NCBI GenBank assembly: GCA_030280995.1
Contig: JASXTE010000003.1
Span: 48,095,974-48,159,973 of the forward strand
DNA: 64,000 nucleotides
Direction: 5' to 3'
Source of the DNA: Hemileia vastatrix
Taxonomy: Eukaryota; Basidiomycota; Pucciniomycetes; Pucciniales; Zaghouaniaceae
This document shows, in pieces, positions 9,301-19,693 of this stretch. The translations under genes were made by a program, and so were the position numbers. The notes beneath the pieces were generated by a model, which had not been told where the DNA came from, searched no databases, and worked only from the letters and a program-made list of their open reading frames with translations. Position 1 is the first letter of the stretch; every line of letters begins with the position of its first letter.

Positions 9301-10317
9301 AAGGTCATTATATTTATTACTCAATGAATCATATTTAAGAGTTAGAGACAAATGTTCTTTCTCTAATTCTTTATTACTTGTTGCTAATTGAGAAATGTTC
9401 AATGTTAAGGATGAAATTGTATCACTAGTGAGCTTAACTGTCTGTTCCTCACAATCAGTCATTCTATTCCACAATGCTGAAACAATTCTATGGACAGTTG
9501 GATTATTGTTAAAATATTCCATGTCCTCCTTTTCAATTCTATCACTCTCCTGTGAACTTCTCATCTCACTAGTAGGTGGTTGCAACTGAGGATTAACTGT
9601 ATTATCATTGTATATAGTACTGTTATTATGGACAAAAGACAAGTCAGGTGTATCTACTCTAAAACCTAAATTTCTTAAATCCTCCTCTATTTTTTGTACA
9701 GATTTAACATCAATAGAATTACCTACATTGTAATTATCAGTATTATGTCTAATCTGAGAGGGTAAGTTACTTACCAAGGGATGGTTGCCAGTCCTGATTT
9801 TTGGCGCTTTTTTCCCTTGTAAGGGTGAGCTGAGGAAGTCAGATGAGGGGGTGGATCCCTGTTGCAACTGTGGCTTGTCCACTGTTGGTGAAACCAGTCC
9901 CATTTCCATTTGTCTACCAGGATTTTCTCCTGGGAGTGAGTGGACCCTCCTTGGGTAGGGGGTTGCTGATTTGATTGACTGGGCTGGCCTCCCTTTAATT
10001 CTGCCATTGCCTGATTCATCTGCTGAAATCCTACCTTGCAATTGTTTTGCAACTGCTCTACTTCTTTGAACATGAGAGATTTTGATTCCTCTAGCTTCAG
10101 AACCTGTTTGGCCAGGTGGGACAGTTGATCCTGAAGAGGAGGAGACGTCTTTTTTATAGTTATCTTTTTTAAGAGGGCGTCCTTTTCCTCTATACTCATG
10201 CTTTCTGGCTGGGGGTACTGTTGTCCCTCCATGGTGATGTCCTGGAAAGTTTTTATTAGCTTTAGACCTGGTATTATAAGCAGGCTGTTCACTTACACTA
10301 TCCTGAGGAGCACTCAT
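6337..10317 (-). CDS. B1 Gag-protease-reverse transcriptase polyprotein
   Basis: This is a 1326-codon frame. The N-terminus is basic and disordered (AYNTRSK motif). A coiled coil covers about residues 290-400, followed by the gag capsid-like region. The zinc knuckle CYKCNKPWVKGHKC lies near 677, with the short form seen in plant and fungal chromoviruses. The protease core VLDTGASGSVV lies near 790. The reverse transcriptase has LDGNKGYHQIP and the catalytic YIDDIIVFS near 1144, and RNase H begins before the end (YTDASFIGLGAALHQ). The frame ends at a TGA (6337-6339) where B2 has an arginine codon, so this is a point nonsense mutation and not a family feature. All catalytic motifs are present. 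The start at 10317 is the first ATG downstream of the leader. Confidence 0.93.
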   Translation of the reverse strand: MSAPQDSVSEQPAYNTRSKANKNFPGHHHGGTTVPPARKHEYRGKGRPLKKDNYKKDVSSSSGSTVPPGQTGSEARGIKISHVQRSRAVAKQLQGRISADESGNGRIKGRPAQSIKSATPYPRRVHSLPGENPGRQMEMGLVSPTVDKPQLQQGSTPSSDFLSSPLQGKKAPKIRTGNHPLVSNLPSQIRHNTDNYNVGNSIDVKSVQKIEEDLRNLGFRVDTPDLSFVHNNSTIYNDNTVNPQLQPPTSEMRSSQESDRIEKEDMEYFNNNPTVHRIVSALWNRMTDCEEQTVKLTSDTISSLTLNISQLATSNKELEKEHLSLTLKYDSLSNKYNDLSNKFCELEKLYETHLLKTESRTKLSFAQTNQSVSELLQRLTKVEIETANLLMNQDNHKYNQYNNNPFIGKSESHSFPIPPQLKPSGGSVKSENVSHKSVQEEIKDHLSKVNELLNLPKISEIKSNQKNWPKIDQYPTYDGEASSDWQHFIQRIDNLKFSYKLPDEEITSKLISLFKDVALLWFESVLSEGRDYSWAEWKQLIEKQFGGSKFRLTQQRLYEKTRYNPLNGDKPMVFLMNLNKILKAIEPHMDFNLWKDKIIYKLPISVRDIVVARTLNVTEYSDFINICNEILLNHKYESRYSTYKQNVEPVKTQNSKTLQEKQKKPTAPVVPKKYETNTCYKCNKPWVKGHKCEKNINIVENQRESETETEKSKESSDYDSNISYSDENEVCMLEDDLSIFENPILNMDSNESLMNFEDAEIIKDIQADNFRMTPITVPAIISSENVNIVLDTGASGSVVSTNTLQKIDSEYKFKLEPLQNKNWRGFGSVLHPIGKYKAAVFFKHQHGYVRVTCDFVVMDNTNCSNCFIIGNDILTKFGVKLDPANNNFTIGMNGKRKFKINSFNTVLHIESVTNSPSKGRESNELELLETEISKASFGTQISETEKDNILELIKAFPMAFAHGTNELGLVKDHEMKISLTCDMDNIPASLKKKPYPASPMKRKDIEDNIKMLLKMNILEKVETTPKYCVISPVLISYEQDKARLCGDYRALNTFTVDDIYPLPRIASIHATLKGAKYISCLDGNKGYHQIPLEKNSQNFLLITTHMGIYKYVRMLFGPKNAPSVFQKLMDITFHNEMIEGWLMVYIDDIIVFSKNFDEHLIYLRKVFQKMDEIKMTLALKKCKFGFESLKVLGHIVSGLQICVDQNKVAAIKNIGIPQNVKDVQSFLGMCGYYRQYIKNYQSIAAPLTTLIKKSEAFIWNNERQQAFNKLKECLMTAPILGLPDFQLPFVLYTDASFIGLGAALHQKQLIEGTMSEVVICYISRTL
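9771..10292 (-). CDS. Alternative-frame ORF over the B1 gag start (173 codons)
   Basis: This is a second open frame entirely inside the start of the gag frame. It encodes a charged, coiled-coil-like stretch (LAKQVLKLEESK) and then SQEKILVDKWKWDWFHQQW. B2 encodes SQEKVEVSKWQWDWLNTQW at the matching place (46736-47107), although the elements have diverged. Both versions also share a downstream HPYxGxKR segment followed by IPW or SKPW. No family is recognised. It may be a separate small protein, the true gag N-terminus reached by frameshifting, or a by-product of gag conservation. The match in this frame looks better by eye than in the main frame. A likely start is the ATG of MEGQQYPQPES near 10232. 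Confidence 0.45.
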   Translation of the reverse strand: MNSLLIIPGLKLIKTFQDITMEGQQYPQPESMSIEEKDALLKKITIKKTSPPLQDQLSHLAKQVLKLEESKSLMFKEVEQLQNNCKVGFQQMNQAMAELKGGQPSQSNQQPPTQGGSTHSQEKILVDKWKWDWFHQQWTSHSCNRDPPPHLTSSAHPYKGKKRQKSGLATIPW

Positions 10318-10827
10318 ATTGTTCAGAATAACAATATTTTACGTCTACAAAAGGAAAAACTCTGTGGAATTAGTAGACAAAAGATATTAGTAATTATATT
10401 ACTAATAAAAAAGCAATGGAGCTTACCCTGAATTTATATCTTTATTTATTTAAATAAAATATAAGAAAAATTCGAAAAAATCTGTTAAAAATATAATAAT
10501 AAGTTTAACTAGACCTCTATAAGGGTGAATAATTAGCTTACCAAGCTTTAGCCAAATACCAATTTAATTGGGTGTTATATTGGTGTCCAAATACCAAGTG
10601 AAATTGGGTTTATATTGGGTACAGTTACTACTGTAAATATCTAATTTTTATGATAAAAAATTAGTACAATTATTATAAGGGTTCTTTTCCGCAATCAATG
10701 AGCTATGATGATCCACTAATATGCCGCAGACCCAAATATTTGGTTAATTTTGAGTTGTACTAAGGTAAAAATCACGTCCCAAGGCTTATACTAAATAATA
10801 AGTAAAATATAAGGAAAGACCCCCAAT
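10318..10827 (-). other. B1 5' leader and primer-binding region
   Basis: This is non-coding sequence between the 5' LTR and the gag ATG. Adjacent to the LTR the minus strand reads ATTGGGGGTCTT, the expected position for a tRNA primer-binding site; I cannot name the tRNA. A run of inverted motifs such as ccaatttaattgg lies around 10557-10620. Confidence 0.6.
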
Positions 10828-12004
10828 TGTCAGTATAGTCTAGTATGTAAGTATGATATAATAGTGTTATTTTATGGTCCTACTACTTATTAATAAATGA
10901 TTTAGTGATTAAACCTCAGGGGAAGACTAATAGAATAGTTATACTCAAATTAAACTCACAATACTTGGATTTAAATGCGTGCTAGTGGTGGAAAATAGAA
11001 GAATAAAATATAGTTATAGCTTTTATAAAGATAATTTCAATTTACAAGGGCTTTATGATATATTTCTAAATGTTAATAATTGTAGTGTAATGTTTGTTTG
11101 AAGTGTAGTAATTGAATGATGATAATAAACCGTCAAAATCCCTCCTTACTTATACCCAAATCCACTGGAGTGCACAGACCTTCAATCCAGATGATGTCAC
11201 TGCTATCCCCGGCAATTACAGCACTGTGAGGGCCCATCACCTCCCCATGGCGTCCACTTCAAGCAGTTTCAACACCCAGACCTCCAGTAAGGACCCTCCA
11301 TCACTATTAATAATAACACCGAGTCATACCATAAATAGAAATCCCAGATAAAAGCGGATACCATAAAGAAACAGGTAAAATAAATGATCAAAAAGAGATT
11401 TAATGAAACTAAAAGCATATAAAGGAAACAAATAAAATTTCCAAGCCCCCAATAACATCCCCAAGCATCCACATTAACCCAAAAACATATTTCCAACCCA
11501 TAAATCCATGAATAACCATCCAAGGAAGTAATTTTAGTTGTCCAAACTGGGTGTATGCGCCTGATATAGGTGTCTATGCTTCTTTAGGCGTTGTGAATCC
11601 ATTGATTTCGTCCATATGACCTAAAATAAGCAGAAAAACAAAGGTTATAGGCTATTAAGGGGCTAAAACCCACTTATATACCTAAATATACATAATATAC
11701 TGCATATTTCACTGAATATGAGATTTATGTATACATATAAGCTTATGTATGTCAATAATTACTTCATATCACTTAAGATAAGTATATTATGACTCCATTA
11801 ACACCTTAATAAGTATTATTAGGCCATGGATAAGCTATTTAAACTATTATAAATTATATAATAGAATAATAATTATATATATATATAATAAAATAATATA
11901 TATTATTATTTTAACCTTATTTTTAAGATATAAGCTTAATCTAATTAAGTTTATCTTATTTTAAGCAGAAGAAATACTCAGTCCTAAGGAAATTTAGGCT
12001 GACA
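10828..12004 (-). repeat. 5' LTR of B1
   Basis: This is the partner of 3159-4334, with the same TGTCAG/CTGACA ends. It is followed by the target duplication agtct at 12005-12009. Differences from the other LTR are scattered substitutions only. Confidence 0.95.
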
Positions 12005-12009
12005 AGTCT

Positions 12010-14686
12010 TCCTTCTTGTCACAGCATTGAGAGAGTGGATTTTCCTATGAGCCGAATACTCCTGATTCCAACCTCATAGGGCCCCCCACTGAGCCGAATT
12101 CTATGATTCCAATCTCGCCATAAGGTCCTCCAAGCTTCACACCAAAAAAATGGCCTAACTATGAGGCACTAAAAAAATAATTCCCTAAAATCCAACTACC
12201 ATCCTAACTTCTGATTCCTTCATCACAATTTTCAAACTTTGCTATACAGCAAACCCATAAAATACTTTTGCCAGGCTTCCAATAATAATATTAACTTTAG
12301 ACCATGTTAAAGCGCCACAAATTTCACCTAATAAACCATTATGCTTTCCTTAGCATCATCACCACCTAAAATTTTAGCCTCCTAAAGCTTATCAACACCC
12401 AATTCCAGAAATAATTGAATAACCAGTTTAGAGTCTTAGTGGACAGTGATAAATTAAAAGATTGAATTGAGTTATCCAAACAAGATTGACATTCCAATTT
12501 AAAGTCTTGGTAGACCAAACATATAATCGATTGCCAGTTTATGGTCTTGGTGGACCAAAGATCGTTTAAGTGCATAAATATCTTGATATATTCCTAAGTA
12601 AGGCCTAGGCTTGACCAAAGATTGAATAAATTTGATAATCCAGTTTAATGTCATAGTGGACCAAACATTTGATCGACAAGTAATCCAGTATAAGGCCATA
12701 GTGGTCCAATGAATGTTGAATTATCCTGCAGATATTAATTTTCCAGTTTAAAGTCATAGTGGACTAAACAATGAATGAACTACCAGTTTAAAGTCATGGT
12801 GGACCAAACATTTAATCGATAAGAAATCCAGTTTAAGGTCATGGTGGACCCAACACTTGATAATAGTCCAGTTTAAGGTCTTGGTGGACCTAACATTTGA
12901 TTTATATAAAAGAAATACGTCTCCGAAAATATCCATAAAATCTTGATTATCCTTGAAATTCAGTTTAAATTCTTGAAGGACTAACAGCTCCAATATAAAA
13001 TCTTTAATGAAAGTCTTGAAAATTAGCCAGTTTAAAGTCTTGGAGGACTAACAGCTCCAAAATTCGTATAAAACCTTAAGGAAAGTCTTGAACAGTAGCC
13101 AGTTTAAAGTCTTGGAGGACTAACAGATGCAAAATATGTATAAAAAACCTTAAAGAACGTCTTGAACAGTAGCCAGTTTAAAGTCTTGGAGGACTAACAG
13201 ATCCAAAATGCGTATAAAAAACCTTAAAGAACGTCTTGAACAGTAGCCAGTTTAAAGTCTTGGAGGACTAACAGATCCAAAATACATATATAAAAAAACC
13301 ATAAAGAACGTCTTGAACAGTAGCCAGTTTAAAGTCTTGGAGGACTAACAGATCCAAAATACATATATAAAAAAACCATAAAGAATGTCTTGAACAGTAG
13401 CCAGTTTAAAGTCTTGGAGGACTAACAGATGTCTTGAAGTAAAATCCCATAGGTATTGAGTTCCCCTAGACCCTGTTTCCTGTCTAAACTAAATGAATAA
13501 AACTAAAAAAGAATGAAGACTGAAAAATAAAACTGAGAAATATAATAATTTTAATTTAACTAATTAATTTTTTTTATTTTATTACTTTTTTTTTATTTTT
13601 ATATTTTTTTTTTTATAATTAATTAATTTTTTTTTTTTTTATTATTTTATTTTTATTTATTTATTTTATTTTTATTTTTTTATTATTTTTTTTTTTATTT
13701 TATTTAATTTTAATTTTAATTTTGTTTTTAATTTAAAATAAAAGATTTTAGAAAAGATAGTTTTTGAAATAAAAGTTAAAATTTAATTTTTTTTAAAGAA
13801 AGATAAAAGAATGTGAAAAGAAAGATAAAAAAAGTAATAAAATAAAATTTCAAAATAAAATTTTAAAAGATGCCCCCTGGCCATTTGATGAGCCGTACCC
13901 TCGACAACATACCCACATCCAAGTGCTACTTGATGTGGTTACACAATTTTGAGAAATTGAAAAGAAAAGAAAATAAATGAAAGTTTTTAGAAGATAATTT
14001 TTATAATGATGATCACTGGGTGGGCTCCCTCCAATTTATAAAAATGATTAGAGACCACCAGTGAGCATCACCTTTACAATAATTCATAATATAAATTAAA
14101 GAAAAGAAATCACAATCTACATAAAAAATCAAAAACAAAATAAAATAAAAAGAATCTTGAATCCAGCGTTGAGAGCGGTGTCTCTTGATTCGTTCCAGTT
14201 TATAGTCTTAGTGGACTTCCTAAAATTAAAAGACAAAGCCAGGATTCAACTAGAAACAGGGAAAATTTTGGAAACAAACTTTATGGGGTAATTGTGTATA
14301 GAGCAGCCAGCCCATCAATTACCCCCACACTTGCCAATATTTAATTAAGAAGGTTCCCCTGTGAACACTTCATCCAATAAATTTTAAAATTTTCCAACAC
14401 TATCTTCACCCATATTTTAAGTATTTTAAGTTTTTGAAAATTTCAAAGAAGGTCTTCTTGAATTTCGTTAAGTTTCATCATAGTTTTGTCGACCATATAC
14501 AGTGTAACGATAGTAAAGTATTTTGATAAAAAAAGAAGATAGTTTATCCTCGTTGCGGAGGTCATCATAAAATTTTGTTGGTATTATAGTTTATTCTCAT
14601 TGCGGAGGTATCCATATAATTTCATAAATGTCATTAAAATTGTTGTTTATCCTCATTTCGGAGTTATCCATATAATTTCATAAATG
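12010..14686 (-). repeat. Long 3' non-coding region of A3 with dispersed hairpins and AT tracts
   Basis: About 2.7 kb carries no credible gene. From about 12420 to 12900 and at 14196 it has repeated motifs of the form cagtttaaggtcttggtggacc, each able to fold as a stem-loop. Near 14540-14710 the related motif is gtttatcctcgttgcggagg. Positions 13558-13740 are a poly-T/AT low-complexity tract. The part 12010-12420 is homologous in inverse orientation to 32254-32680 in A0, so this is a conserved section of family A. Short ORFs here are incidental. Confidence 0.8.
12985..13432 (-). repeat. Tandem array of about 75-bp units carrying the hairpin motif
   Basis: At least six consecutive units share cagtttaaagtcttggag followed by gactaacag, with a spacer of the type atccaaaata...cgtcttgaacagtag. 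The units start near 13028, 13099, 13176, 13246, 13325 and 13402. Unit length varies slightly through short A runs, as expected for recent slippage or unequal exchange. Confidence 0.88.
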
Positions 14687-14874
14687 TCATAGTTTATCCT
14701 CATTGCGGAGGAAGACTTCGGCACTCCTGGTGCCTCTAGGATAGAACCGTTTCACTTGATCGGCCGCTACCCTCTTCTTTAATACTACTCCATCCAACTC
14801 TTCTAGCACATATGAACCGCCGGAAACTTGCTCCTTGATTTTATACAGTCCATTCCACCTATCTGCAAACATCT
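14687..14874 (-). pseudogene. A3 integrase C-terminal tail (after the MITE)
   Basis: This encodes FADRWNGLYKIKEQVSGGSY then VLEELDG and VAADQVKRFYPRG. It is the typical SH3-like integrase tail of Ty3/gypsy elements, thought to bind DNA. It is the direct continuation of 15125-15617. The MITE inserted between WGK and MFADRW, duplicating tct. The frame here is intact to its stop. Upstream codons before 14874 that look coding belong to the MITE. Confidence 0.85.
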
Positions 14875-15124
14875 CACTACGCAATATAGGGGGTGGACTT
14901 GCTAGCAAGTCCTCAACCTGAACTCAGATGGAACTCAGACTGAACTCATGCTGAACTCATGCTGAACTCTACTTGGACACCCACCTAAAACTGTTCTGCT
15001 GAGTGGTGTTCATCCCTGATTGTATGGTTCCTTTATCAATAGCTCAATGTGTGCTCAATCTGTGGTGAGTTTGGGTCCAAGGTTGCGGACTCGCTAGCAA
15101 GTCCGCCCCCCATATTGCGTGGTG
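14875..15124 (+). mobile_element. CACTA-type MITE, copy 1 (250 bp)
   Basis: It starts CACTACGCAATATAGGGGG and the reverse complement of its right end starts CACCACGCAATATGGGGGG. The terminal inverted repeats of about 38 bp include the palindrome ggacttgctagcaagtcc (14895-14912; right arm 15087-15104 with one change). The flanks are a perfect 3-bp duplication tct (14872-14874 and 15125-15127), and removing the element plus one copy restores the integrase frame. CACTA ends with 3-bp duplications define the CACTA/EnSpm superfamily. The inside has repeated gaactcagac-like units and no ORF. Confidence 0.88.
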
Positions 15125-15617
15125 TCTTTCCCCATTGACTTTCCAAACTCCTATTATACACCAGGACCATATCACCTGGATTCAAAGGTTTCCTTAATCG
15201 ATGTGCCAACCACTCATCCCAATATCTAACTGATTGATTTCGGATCTTCATCATCCGCGAATATGCCTTTTCTAAATATTCTTCTTTCTTTTCTAGCTGC
15301 ATCATTCTTGCACACAATAATTCTTCAGTAGTTTTGACCGTGTCCCAGTCAACTCCAAGATATGATTCAGATTCTAAATCAACCGGTAAAGCTGCTTTCT
15401 GTCCAAAAACAAGTTCATAAGGTGAAAATCCGGTCGTCCTTTTGGCAGTGATTTGATCAGCAAATAAAACTAAAGGTAAATAGTGCCTCCACTTTTCGGC
15501 ACTTGTCCCACACATTTTAACTAAAGCATCCTTAATAACTTGATGCCCTCTTTCAACCATGCCTTCAGCTTCAGGATAATATGGGGTTGCTACCCTAACC
15601 TTTGATCCAACTTTCAA
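15125..15617 (-). pseudogene. A3 integrase catalytic core, second part
   Basis: This includes ATPYYPEAEGMVERGHQVIK, which carries the catalytic glutamate, and TTGFSPYELVFGQ, a conserved Ty3/gypsy integrase motif. The two upstream aspartates lie in 15627-17453, separated by a stop near 15627. The frame then runs into the MITE after LESQWGK, so the natural protein would end abnormally inside the MITE. Homologue: A1 25210-26044. Confidence 0.88.
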
Positions 15618-15626
15618 TACGGCCTC

Positions 15627-17453
15627 TTAAAACTCTGTCCCAAATTCAGGACCTCCATCTACCGTTACCAACTTCATCACCCCATACCTATATACCCAAT
15701 TATTCAAAAAAAATTCTGCCACATTTTTGGCAGTTAAATTAATAAGAGGCGCTGCCTCTACCCAACCAGATAAATCATCTCTGGCCACAATTAAATATTT
15801 ATGCCGTCCCTCTTTTATATGAACGGCATCTAAACTAACTCTTCCAATGAGCGTATATTCACCGGTCGCGCGTCCAGGTTCTTTTGGCCTTAAATAACTT
15901 CGTCTTTGACATTCTTCGCATGACTGAACCCACTGTTTAACAGCCATCTTCATGCCAGGCCACCAGAATTGATCAGAAATTCTTCTAAACGTTTCTCCAA
16001 CGCCTCTATGCCCAAGATCTTCATGCAGTGATTTCAAAACTAATTCTTGCCCCTTCTCTTGAGTTATAACTACTTGAGGATTTGGATACCTTCTCCTCAT
16101 TAAACGTCGACCAGATAGGTAAAACGTAGATGAATTCCTCTTGATAGCCACCCATTCATCGTCTTCACAATCTTCTGGCCTCTCTAAAGTCAACAAATAT
16201 TTGACTAACAAAAAATAAAAACCAGTCTGACCCCAGACTTCATCTAGAAAATCGATTAATATAACATCAATAGGGACTTCTCTATCACCAATATCACCTG
16301 CACATGAATGAGCCAATAATCGTTGACCCCTAAATAAATCTTTAATCGAGCTATGTCGACGTTTTTCTTCTGAACCTTTGGATCCTTCGAAAACCATATT
16401 TGAAAATACCTCTTTCTCTTTATCCACCCTTTTATTTAAATTCTCTAATTCTCCAACATATACACCATTCCTTAATTTACTACTATCCCACACTACCAAT
16501 CCATCTTCCTCTACATACACCACATCTTCTTCTACCTCCTCTCTGCCGAATTTATCTACACCTTTTCCAACACCTTTATTAACATAAAAACTATTTTCCA
16601 GTTTATCCTCTTGGTGGAGGTCATCATCATCATAATCTAAACACAATAGTCCTGCCAGTTTAACCTCATGGGGGAGGTATGGAAAGTCTTCAGCTCCTTT
16701 AGTGCTGGCTTTGATAATAGGTATATCTTCATCGAACTCTTCTGAGTCTGAATCTTCTTCAGTGGGTGGTCTCCTTGATAAACCATCTGGCATAGTAAAA
16801 GTTTTTCCAGGCTTATGAGCTAAATCAAACAAAAAATGTTGAATAAAAGCTACCCATCTCGTCATGGGTGCGTTTGGTAAACTTGGGGAATTAATCATCT
16901 GGATTAACGATTTCGCATCCACTTGCAACTCAAAATGTTGCCCCCACAAAATATGCTGAAGTTTCTTCAGTATTTTCGCCACACCACATAATTCCAATTT
17001 TGGTTGAGAATATCTTGATTCGGCCTCAGTAAATACTACAGATTCATACCTAACTGGCCTGATGTAACCAGCTTTATCCATCTGAGACAAAACCGCCCCA
17101 GCTGCAACCTGACTTGAATCAACTGCTAAATAAATTCTACCACCATCTTTTCCATAATCCAACTTGTGCAGGACTAAATCCTTCCCTACAACCTCCTTCA
17201 ACTTCACAAACGCCTTCTCACACTCTTCATCCCACTCCCAGTCTGCATCCTTTCTCGTTAACCGCCTCAATGGAGCTGCCAATGAAGAAAAGTCCTTGAT
17301 AAACATTATAACATATACGCAAACGCCTAAAAACCCTCTGACTTCGGTCGTATTCTTGGGTCTTGGCCAGGACTGAATTTTGTTAACTTTCTTCTTGGAC
17401 ATAATCCTACCCTCTCTACATACCACATGGCCTAATATTTCTAAAGCTGGCAC
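15627..17453 (-). pseudogene. A3 RT thumb, RNase H and integrase N-terminal part
   Basis: The order is RT connection (VRGFLGVCVYVIMFIKDFSS), RNase H with LAVDSSQVAAGAV, ELCGVAKIL and LQVDAKSLIQ (the D-E-D acidic residues), and a linker carrying two hairpin motifs (near 16599 and 16656). The integrase zinc finger follows (HEDLGHRG, then CEECQRRS), and then the first catalytic aspartates in GRVSLDAVHI and VTVDGGPEF. It is bounded by two stops: a TGA at about 17498 where A1 has CGA-type arginine (VLFRIEE against ILF-stop-IEE), and one near 15627. The remaining residues look functional, so decay is mild. A plain RNase H and integrase architecture of Ty3/gypsy type. Confidence 0.9.
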
Positions 17454-17501
17454 ACAACATGAAAATTTTGAACCTGAAATAGTTAAACCAGCCTCTTCAA
17501 T

Positions 17502-18878
17502 TCAAAACAAGATTCTTTCTAAAGTAATTGCAAACTCCCAAATGAATTTGCGTATCCCGGGATTCTCTTCCAACACCTGGTTATCATAGTCGGTTGTTGG
17601 TCCCTTAATTCCTCCATCATCTATAAAGATTCCAGCATATTGTGGAATTTCATCTTGAAGGATCCAAGCCATCTGAGCTTGATAAACTGCAACCGAATTT
17701 GTTGCTCCTTGAGGTAATCTTGTTAACTGTAAACGTCCTAGTGGTGTATCGAATATAGTGAGTGGCCTTGAGTCCGGATGTAACTCTCTCTCATCATATC
17801 CACCCATAATATCTCCCAAAACATAACACACTCTCCCTGCAAACGCTTCAACAAACTCCTCAGCACTAGGTGGTATCCCAGCATCCTTTATTGTAACCCT
17901 ATTTAATTCCCTAAGATCATGAACAACTCTAAGCTTGCCATTCGGTTTCTTGATACAAAATACCGGACTAGAATAACTTGACGTTGATTGCTCATACAGT
18001 CCAGTGCGTATCCGTTCTCTGACAACTTCAATATAGGCTTCTTTTAATGCAGCCGGAATAGGAATCGGTTTCTGCTGCCACGGTTCATGACATACCACAG
18101 GAATCTTGTAAGGCTCCCCATAGGAATGCTTCAACACACCCCTCTCTTCTTCTACAAAAGCAATGGCCTTCTCTCGCTTGACCATCACATCCAACAACAA
18201 CTTCTTCTCTTCTCCAGACAACCAACCATCAGGTCCAAAATTAACAACACCCAGTCTCTCAAAAGTGATTCTTGACATCTCAGAAAATTCAGGCGGATTC
18301 TTTACCAAGGGACTTTCATAAGGATCTCTTGATATCCTTGGTCTTCTCAAAGGTGAATTTAATTCAGCAGGTAGTGGTTCATTAATAGGTTGAACTTTAT
18401 TTGCTACCTTCTTATATTTGGCTGCGTCCACATCTAAATTAACTTGAGGTAAAACATTTTCTTTTGTATTGCCATTAAAACTTTCATCAAATGAATCTTC
18501 TTCATTGTCAGAATCGGAATAAGAAAAATTAGAAAAATATTTTATTTCATTTTTAAATTTTACCCTTTTCTCCTTTCCCTCGTCTAATTTATAAACAGAT
18601 TTTCCAACACCTTTGCTTCCCTTATCCAACAGTAAATCACCCGTAAAGAAAGTCGGCAGTTTAACCTCTTGCTGGAGGACCGGAATTGAATTTTCACAAA
18701 AATTATTTTTTTGAGTTTTAATTATACTGAGATTTTTAATCGGATGTAGATAAGATTTTCGCAGTTTACCCTCTTGCTGGAGGTCCAAAATAGAAGGAGA
18801 TAATTGCAGTTTAACCTCTTGCTGGAGGTCCGTGATAGAAGGAGATAATTGCAGTTTAACCTCTTGCTGGAGGTCCAT
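17502..18878 (-). pseudogene. A3 reverse transcriptase
   Basis: The N-terminal part is the LQQE linker, followed by an RT palm and fingers: SSYSSPVFCIKKPNGKLRVV, HDLRELNRV, LGDIMGGYDE (motif A aspartate), LPQGATNSVAVYQ (motif B) and GIFIDDGGIKG (catalytic Y/F-x-D-D). The MGGYDE and IDDGGIKG variants differ from the usual SGYHQ and YVDDIL and match a Ty3/gypsy clade I associate with basidiomycetes. It makes cDNA from element RNA in cytoplasmic particles. The frame ends at an in-frame TGA just after the palm; A1 has the same region at 26986-28164. Confidence 0.9.
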
Positions 18879-19096
18879 AATAGAATTTTCACAAAAATTA
18901 TTTTATTGTGTTTTAATTATACCGAGATTTTTTATTGGATTTTGAGAAGATTTTCGCAGTTTACCCTCTTGCTGGAGGTCCAAAATAGAAGGAGATAATT
19001 GCAGTTTAACCTCTTGCTGGAGGTCCGTGATAGAAGGAAATAATTGCAGTTTAACCTCTTGCTGGAGGTCCATAATAGAATTTTCACAAAAATTAT

Positions 19097-19357
19097 CACT
19101 ATGCAATATAGGGGGTGGACTTGCTAGCAAGTCCTCAACCTGAACTCAGATGGAACTCAGATGGAACTCAGACTGAACTCAGACTGAACCCATACTGAAC
19201 TCTACTTGAACACCCACCTAAAACTGTTCTGCTGAGTGGTGTTCATCCCTGATTGTATGGTTCCTTTATCAATAGCTCAATGTGTGTTCAATCTATGGTG
19301 AGTTTGGGTCCAAGGTTGCGGACTTGCTAGCAAGTCCGCCCCCCATATTGTGTGGTG
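19097..19357 (+). mobile_element. CACTA-type MITE, copy 2 (261 bp)
   Basis: This is the same element as 14875-15124, with ends CACTATGCAATATAGGGGG and, reversed, CACCACACAATATGGGGGG. It has the perfect palindrome ggacttgctagcaagtcc in both arms (19117-19134 and 19320-19337). The 3-bp duplication is tat (19094-19096 and 19358-19360). The interrupted host sequence aaaattattttttt occurs uninterrupted at about 285-300. Length differs from copy 1 through the number of gaactcag units. Confidence 0.88.
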
Positions 19358-19693
19358 TATTTTTTTGTGTTTTAATTATACCGAGATTTTTTATTGGATT
19401 TTGATAAGATTTTCGCAGTTTACCCTCTTGCTGGAGGTCATAAACCATACCCTTCCAATTTTTATCCAACCTAATTTGGCCCATTTTGCCTTTTTTACCA
19501 TTTTTAAATTTAATAGAAAAACCGGGTAAATCCAATAAACATATAGAAAAGTCCAAAACGTATTTGCACTCCAAAGTAATATTAACAGAAAATAATTGAG
19601 AATCCACTTGAATTATCTCCAAGTGAGCTGACCTATTGCAATCCGGGATCTCATCCTGAGGAGAGATTACAACATTAGAGTGATCAGCCCCTG

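Larger units (their letters stand above)
3159..12004 (-). mobile_element. B1: near-intact Ty3/gypsy chromodomain element (chromovirus type)
   Basis: This 8.85-kb element has two LTRs of about 1.18 kb and a perfect 5-bp target duplication agtct (3154-3158 and 12005-12009). The internal region encodes gag, zinc knuckle, protease, RT, RNase H, integrase and a C-terminal chromodomain in one frame, broken by a single TGA. By eye the LTRs differ at about 11 positions in 1176, so the insertion is recent, and it is the youngest layer of the nest. It lies in the 3' non-coding region of A3. Confidence 0.95.

Noticed and set aside
12366..12993. Minus-strand ORFs of 66-79 codons in the A3 3' region
   Set aside because: They follow the hairpin repeats and have no common frame; composition is repeat-driven.
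12985..13432. Regular repeats that could suggest a CRISPR array
   Set aside because: Spacers are themselves repeated, the units are about 75 bp, and the genome is eukaryotic.
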